From: Paramagnetospirillum magneticum AMB-1 | GTDB lineage: Bacteria > Pseudomonadota > Alphaproteobacteria > Rhodospirillales > Magnetospirillaceae | NCBI RefSeq assembly: GCF_000009985.1 | Contig: NC_007626.1 | Location: forward strand, 1,091,501-1,155,500 | Direction: 5' to 3' | Length of the DNA: 64,000 nt | Shown: positions 60,966-64,000 of the stretch, piece after piece | Layout: every line of letters begins with the position of its first letter | Numbering within the stretch: the first letter of the stretch is position 1 | The notes under the pieces: model-generated | Database searches by the model: none | The model's input: the letters and a program-made list of their open reading frames with translations, nothing else | Told to the model about the DNA's origin: nothing | Made by a program: the position numbers and the translations under genes

Positions 60966-61350
60966 GCTCGGGATTCATTGGCCAGAGCCGGAGGATGGCG
61001 GCAACCGTTATGCTGCCGAAAGGCGCAGAAGTTTGGACGCGCCCGCCATTGTTGGTGTGATCCGCCATGAGGGGGAGGGGCGAGGCTGCGCCGGTTGGCT
61101 CGGCACGGCGATGGTGTTTAGAAGGTTTATGCAAGTGTCCGGCGGGCTGCGGGTCGTTGCCACAAGAGTCTTGGCGGTGCTGTGGAAGCCTGGCTCAGCG
61201 ACCCTGCAACTGATGCGAAAATATCACGCTGGGGAGATTTGGTGACATGTTCGTCGCCATCGGTGTTGACATACCATCGGACCGTGCTAAAACGTCGTCA
61301 AACCTATGGGTGACGAGGGCTAGGGCCCATCATATTGAGGAGTGCAGGGG
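60966..61350. other. Intergenic region with promoter of the outer-membrane gene
   Basis: No gene is supported. This stretch separates the glycosyltransferase block from the outer-membrane protein and carries the promoter listed separately. Confidence 0.6.
61266..61293 (+). promoter_or_regulatory. Predicted sigma70-type promoter of the outer-membrane gene
   Basis: TTGACA (61266-61271, perfect consensus) and TAAAAC (61288-61293) are spaced by 16 bases. The predicted transcript would have a leader of about 50 bases with GGAG before the ATG. Confidence 0.65.
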
Positions 61351-62439
61351 ATGCGATTTGATCGGAGTGCGGCCCTGGTGGCCGTTGGTGTTGTCGGTCT
61401 TGTGTCTGTTAGCCCGGCGATGGCTGCGTCGGATGCCACCAGCTCTGCCGCGGTCGCCAACCAGGCTGTCGCCTCTGTGGCTGCTCCCGTTGCTGCCGCG
61501 CAGACTGCTGGTCTGATCGGCGGCGCGGTCGGCGGCGCGGTCGGCGGCGCGGTGGGTGGTTCGGTCGGCGGTGCCGTCGGCGGTTCGGTCGGCGGCGGCA
61601 GCGTCGGTGGTCCGGTCAGCAAGCTGTTCAATACCCGCGACGCCGGCAAGTCCGGTGGCGGCATCCCGGCCAATCTCGGCATGTGGGCGCAGGGCACCTG
61701 GGTCAACATCCGCAAGACCGAAGCCTCCCTCGGCATGGACGGTAATGTCCTCAATACCGTGTTTGGCGTCGACTACAAGTTCACCGACCGCGTCCTCGCC
61801 GGCGTGGCCTTCGGCTACGAAAACGTCGATATCAAGACCAAGTTCAATGCTGGTACCTACAAGGCCGACGGTTATACCCTGGCCCCGTACCTGGGTGTGA
61901 GCATCACCCCCAACTGGACCGCGGATCTGTCGGGCGGCTACACTTGGTTGACCTACGACGTCAGCCGCACCAGCAACGCCGTGAAGGGTGAGTTCGACGG
62001 TGGCCGTCTGTTCATCGCTTCCAACTTGACCGGTTCGTACGCCATCGATCGCTGGCGCCTGAGCCCGAAGGTTGGCGTGATGTACCTGACCGAGTTCCAG
62101 AACGCTTACAACGACACTGGCACCAGCACCGCTCGCAATGCCAGCCAGGTTATCGAGTTCGGCCGCGCCAGCGGTGGCTTGAAGACCGGTTATGCCTTCG
62201 ACGGCTTCGTGCCCTTCGTCAAGCTGACCGGCGAGTGGGACTTCACCAAGCCGAAGGCGGTGCTCAAGAGCAACGGCCAGATGTCGGCCGTCGATAATGG
62301 CGGCGGTGTCGCCGGTGTGGGTGTCGACTTTGGTGGCGCGGGCCCGTGGTCCGGTGCTGTCGAAGGGTCGTACAACTCGATCGGTCGTACCAGCCTTGAT
62401 GTCTGGCAGGGCACTGCCAAGGTTCGCTATCAGTTCTAA
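61351..62439 (+). CDS. Autotransporter-like outer-membrane beta-barrel protein with Gly-rich linker
   Basis: The ~362-residue protein has a signal peptide (AALVAVGVVGLVSVSPAMA), then an Ala/Val-rich segment and a run of GGAVGG/GGSVGG repeats (about residues 52-86). An autotransporter-type beta-barrel follows (DYKFTDRVLAGVAFGYEN, YLGVSITPNWTADLSGGYTW and further amphipathic strands) and ends in YQF, the C-terminal Phe that BAM recognises. The Gly repeats could be a flexible linker or a membrane-spanning helix. It has its own promoter and terminator, so it is a separate unit. Barrel length suggests about 12 strands. Function unknown. Confidence 0.87.
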   Translation: MRFDRSAALVAVGVVGLVSVSPAMAASDATSSAAVANQAVASVAAPVAAAQTAGLIGGAVGGAVGGAVGGSVGGAVGGSVGGGSVGGPVSKLFNTRDAGKSGGGIPANLGMWAQGTWVNIRKTEASLGMDGNVLNTVFGVDYKFTDRVLAGVAFGYENVDIKTKFNAGTYKADGYTLAPYLGVSITPNWTADLSGGYTWLTYDVSRTSNAVKGEFDGGRLFIASNLTGSYAIDRWRLSPKVGVMYLTEFQNAYNDTGTSTARNASQVIEFGRASGGLKTGYAFDGFVPFVKLTGEWDFTKPKAVLKSNGQMSAVDNGGGVAGVGVDFGGAGPWSGAVEGSYNSIGRTSLDVWQGTAKVRYQF

Positions 62440-62458
62440 TCTTCGGATTGGTCTGAAA

Positions 62459-63304
62459 ATGCTGGGAAGGGCTAAGTCTTCGGGCTTAGCCCTTTTCCTT
62501 TGTTGTCTGCTGTTGTCTGGTTGCGCCAGCCGGTTGGAAACGGCCGAAGCTCTTGCGGCCAAACATCAATGGCGACCGAGCGTGACCACGACCCCCTCCT
62601 TCGACCTCTATTCCCTTGGCCCTGGTCGGCTGGTGCCGGGGGCTCCCCTTGTCGTTTACATCGAAGGGGACGGATACGCCTGGATCAGCAGGAACAGAAT
62701 TTCCGACGATCCAACCCCCCGGCGATTGCTGGTTCTGGAATTGGCATTGGCTGATCCACGGCCAAACGTGGTCTACCTCGCCAGACCGTGCCAGTATGTC
62801 CGCGGCAGTCAATTCCGGAACTGTCAGCCGGCCTATTGGGACACCGCTGGCTATGCTCCGGAGGTGATTGAGGCTTTCAATGTCGCCATCGACCGTTTCG
62901 CACGCAAAGTTGGTGCCTCTCAGGTGTTCTATGTTGGCTATTCCGGTGGCGGCGCCGTGGCGACGCTGGTGGCGGCCAGGCGGTCAGATACCGCAGGCCT
63001 GATTACTGTGGCCGGTGTGCTTGACCATGAAACCTGGACAAAGCTGGACGGGTTAGGCCCCCTACGCTATTCCCTCAATCCCGCCGACGAGACGGCGAGG
63101 GTGGTCAATGTGCCGCAACTGCATTTCTCGGGTGGGCGCGACCGGGTTGTTCCAAGCGCCGTGGCTCGGGCCTATGCCGCCCGGTATCCCCGCGGACGAC
63201 GACCGGCGATCGAGGTGCTGGACAGTTACGATCACGAATGCTGCTGGGCGGAAGGATGGCGCGATCTGATCTCCCGACCTCTTCCACGTCCAGGGGAGCC
63301 CTGA
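62459..63304 (+). CDS. Alpha/beta-hydrolase lipoprotein
   Basis: The 281-residue product begins with a lipoprotein signal, MLGRAKSSGLALFLC then LLLSGCAS, with the lipobox LSGC. The mature part has the alpha/beta-hydrolase fold: PLVVYIEGDG, the nucleophile elbow VGYSGGGAV (Ser), GGRDRVVP (Asp) and SYDHECCW (His). It probably acts in the periplasm as an esterase or thioesterase-like enzyme. The 5' end overlaps the terminator of the preceding gene: the hairpin lies inside the signal-peptide codons. The stop overlaps the next gene's ATG. Confidence 0.82.
   Translation: MLGRAKSSGLALFLCCLLLSGCASRLETAEALAAKHQWRPSVTTTPSFDLYSLGPGRLVPGAPLVVYIEGDGYAWISRNRISDDPTPRRLLVLELALADPRPNVVYLARPCQYVRGSQFRNCQPAYWDTAGYAPEVIEAFNVAIDRFARKVGASQVFYVGYSGGGAVATLVAARRSDTAGLITVAGVLDHETWTKLDGLGPLRYSLNPADETARVVNVPQLHFSGGRDRVVPSAVARAYAARYPRGRRPAIEVLDSYDHECCWAEGWRDLISRPLPRPGEP
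62467..62502 (+). terminator. Terminator hairpin inside the lipoprotein signal-peptide codons
   Basis: A perfect 10-bp stem, AAGGGCTAAG / CTTAGCCCTT, with loop TCTTCGGG is followed by a T-rich tail (TTCCTTTG). It lies 28 bp past the outer-membrane gene's stop and eight bases into the next gene. It therefore could attenuate transcription of the downstream genes. Confidence 0.75.
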
Positions 63305-64000
63305 TGCGATCTGACCTTAATTCCGGCCTGCGCCCGGTTCTGGGCCCGGCCTTGGCTCTGCTGCTGGCGCTGCCCATCGCCCTGGGGTCGTTGCCGCCAT
63401 TTCGCTTCGGATATTGGGACAAGGCCGAACCCATGGTGGTTTGGCTCAACCTGTGTTCCTTCCTGGGTGCGCTTGCCTTGGCCCGTTGCGCCTGGGTGAT
63501 GCCGCGCGCCACGGTACCGAATCTGTTTCATCCCTATGTCCTCGCACCTCTGGCGGTCGCCCTTTGGAGTCTTGCGGCGGCGCCATTTGATGCTTTGCCT
63601 CGCCTCAGCCTGTTCGGCGTACCGCAAAGCGGACTTGGCGCCCTGTGGTTCCTGGATTTCGCCATTCTCATCGCTTGCGGCCTGATGGTGCGGGATTGCC
63701 GGGTTGCCTGGCGGCTGTTGTGCTGGGCGGCGGCGGCCATAACGCTGGTGATTGCCGGACTCAAGGTGTCCGATCACTTTTTTACCAGTATCGAGAGCAC
63801 TCTATTGCTCTATGTGGATGCCTATTATGGCTGGATCGGCGTCACTCTGCCGGTTTTGGCCTGGTGGTGGACACGGCACCGTCGCGATTGGCCGTTGACC
63901 GTGACATTGGCCATTGCCGCACTGGCATGCGTCTACAGCTCGCACAGCCTGACGGCCTGGTCCATTCTGATCGGCGGGACGGCCCTGGTCCTGGCGTCCG
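63304..64000 (+). CDS. O-antigen ligase-like membrane protein (partial at window end)
   Basis: The frame from ATG 63304 stays open to the window edge (232 codons). It encodes hydrophobic helices at regular intervals (LGPALALLLALPIALGSL, LAPLAVALWSLAAAP, FAILIACGLMV, LLCWAAAAITLVIAGL and more). A LFGVPQSGLGALWFLDF segment recalls the FGxPxRxEG region of O-antigen ligases/polymerases (WaaL/Wzy type). It overlaps the lipoprotein stop by one base (TGATG). The C-terminal half, with the large periplasmic loop that would settle the family, lies outside the window. Confidence 0.7.
   Translation, partial: MRSDLNSGLRPVLGPALALLLALPIALGSLPPFRFGYWDKAEPMVVWLNLCSFLGALALARCAWVMPRATVPNLFHPYVLAPLAVALWSLAAAPFDALPRLSLFGVPQSGLGALWFLDFAILIACGLMVRDCRVAWRLLCWAAAAITLVIAGLKVSDHFFTSIESTLLLYVDAYYGWIGVTLPVLAWWWTRHRRDWPLTVTLAIAALACVYSSHSLTAWSILIGGTALVLAS

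Overview
The window is high-GC bacterial chromosome, most likely from a Magnetospirillum/Paramagnetospirillum-type alphaproteobacterium (Rhodospirillales). That placement is an inference from protein style, codon use and gene content; no rRNA or complete marker gene is present. It divides into an insertion-sequence-rich accessory half (about 1-31.5 kb) and a cell-surface polysaccharide half (about 31.5-64 kb).

Region 1 (1-11.1 kb) is a patchwork of decayed mobile DNA. It has an intact HEAT-repeat gene next to its frameshifted paralogue, at least four IS3/IS110-family remnants, a small operon encoding an AlpA-like regulator and a helix-turn-helix protein, and three copies of a 42-44 bp hairpin repeat. 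Embedded in this scrap is a well-preserved three-gene operon (9721 to 6417, minus strand): two proteins I do not recognise plus a soluble FtsH-like AAA+/M41 protease. It is transcribed divergently from an XRE-type repressor gene, across a nested palindromic operator. This is the best candidate for an undescribed system in the window. A DUF4160/DUF2442-type gene pair follows.

Region 2 (11.1-24.3 kb) begins with a 3' fragment of an initiator tRNA gene and its terminator, which looks like an attachment-site scar. It then holds a complete IS3-family element whose two frames are fused, and a signalling locus: response regulator (REC-HTH), CHASE-type histidine kinase, REC-HDOD regulator split by a second IS3 element, REC with a degenerate HD-GYP domain, a PhnD-like periplasmic binding protein, and a HAMP-PAS histidine kinase. 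The two kinases share the same phosphoacceptor-region sequence.

Region 3 (24.3-31.5 kb) is bounded by two related 145-150 bp direct repeats. Its left part is a graveyard of fragments (type I secretion adaptor, cystathionine beta-synthase, SufS, DJ-1/PfpI) around an intact Rrf2 regulator. Its right part is an intact, tightly packed redox operon: ApsA/FrdA-like flavoprotein, 2x[4Fe-4S] ferredoxin, HEAT-repeat protein, NapH/NosR-like membrane Fe-S protein and a second ferredoxin.

Region 4 (31.5-64 kb) builds and exports a polysaccharide. It encodes a Wzm/Wzt ABC exporter, a second ABC pair, a sulfotransferase with a repeat-encoded coiled coil, an AlgI/AlgJ-type O-acetylation pair, Nudix and epimerase enzymes, a WecA/MraY-type initiating transferase, a ColD-type dehydratase, two Gmd-type GDP-mannose 4,6-dehydratases, a GHMP sugar kinase, about eight glycosyltransferases, a large membrane protein with duplicated C-terminal beta-sandwich domains, an autotransporter-like outer-membrane protein, a lipoprotein hydrolase and the start of an O-antigen-ligase-like protein. 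Together these suggest synthesis of a 3,6-dideoxyhexose- or deoxyhexose-containing, acetylated and possibly sulfated glycan.
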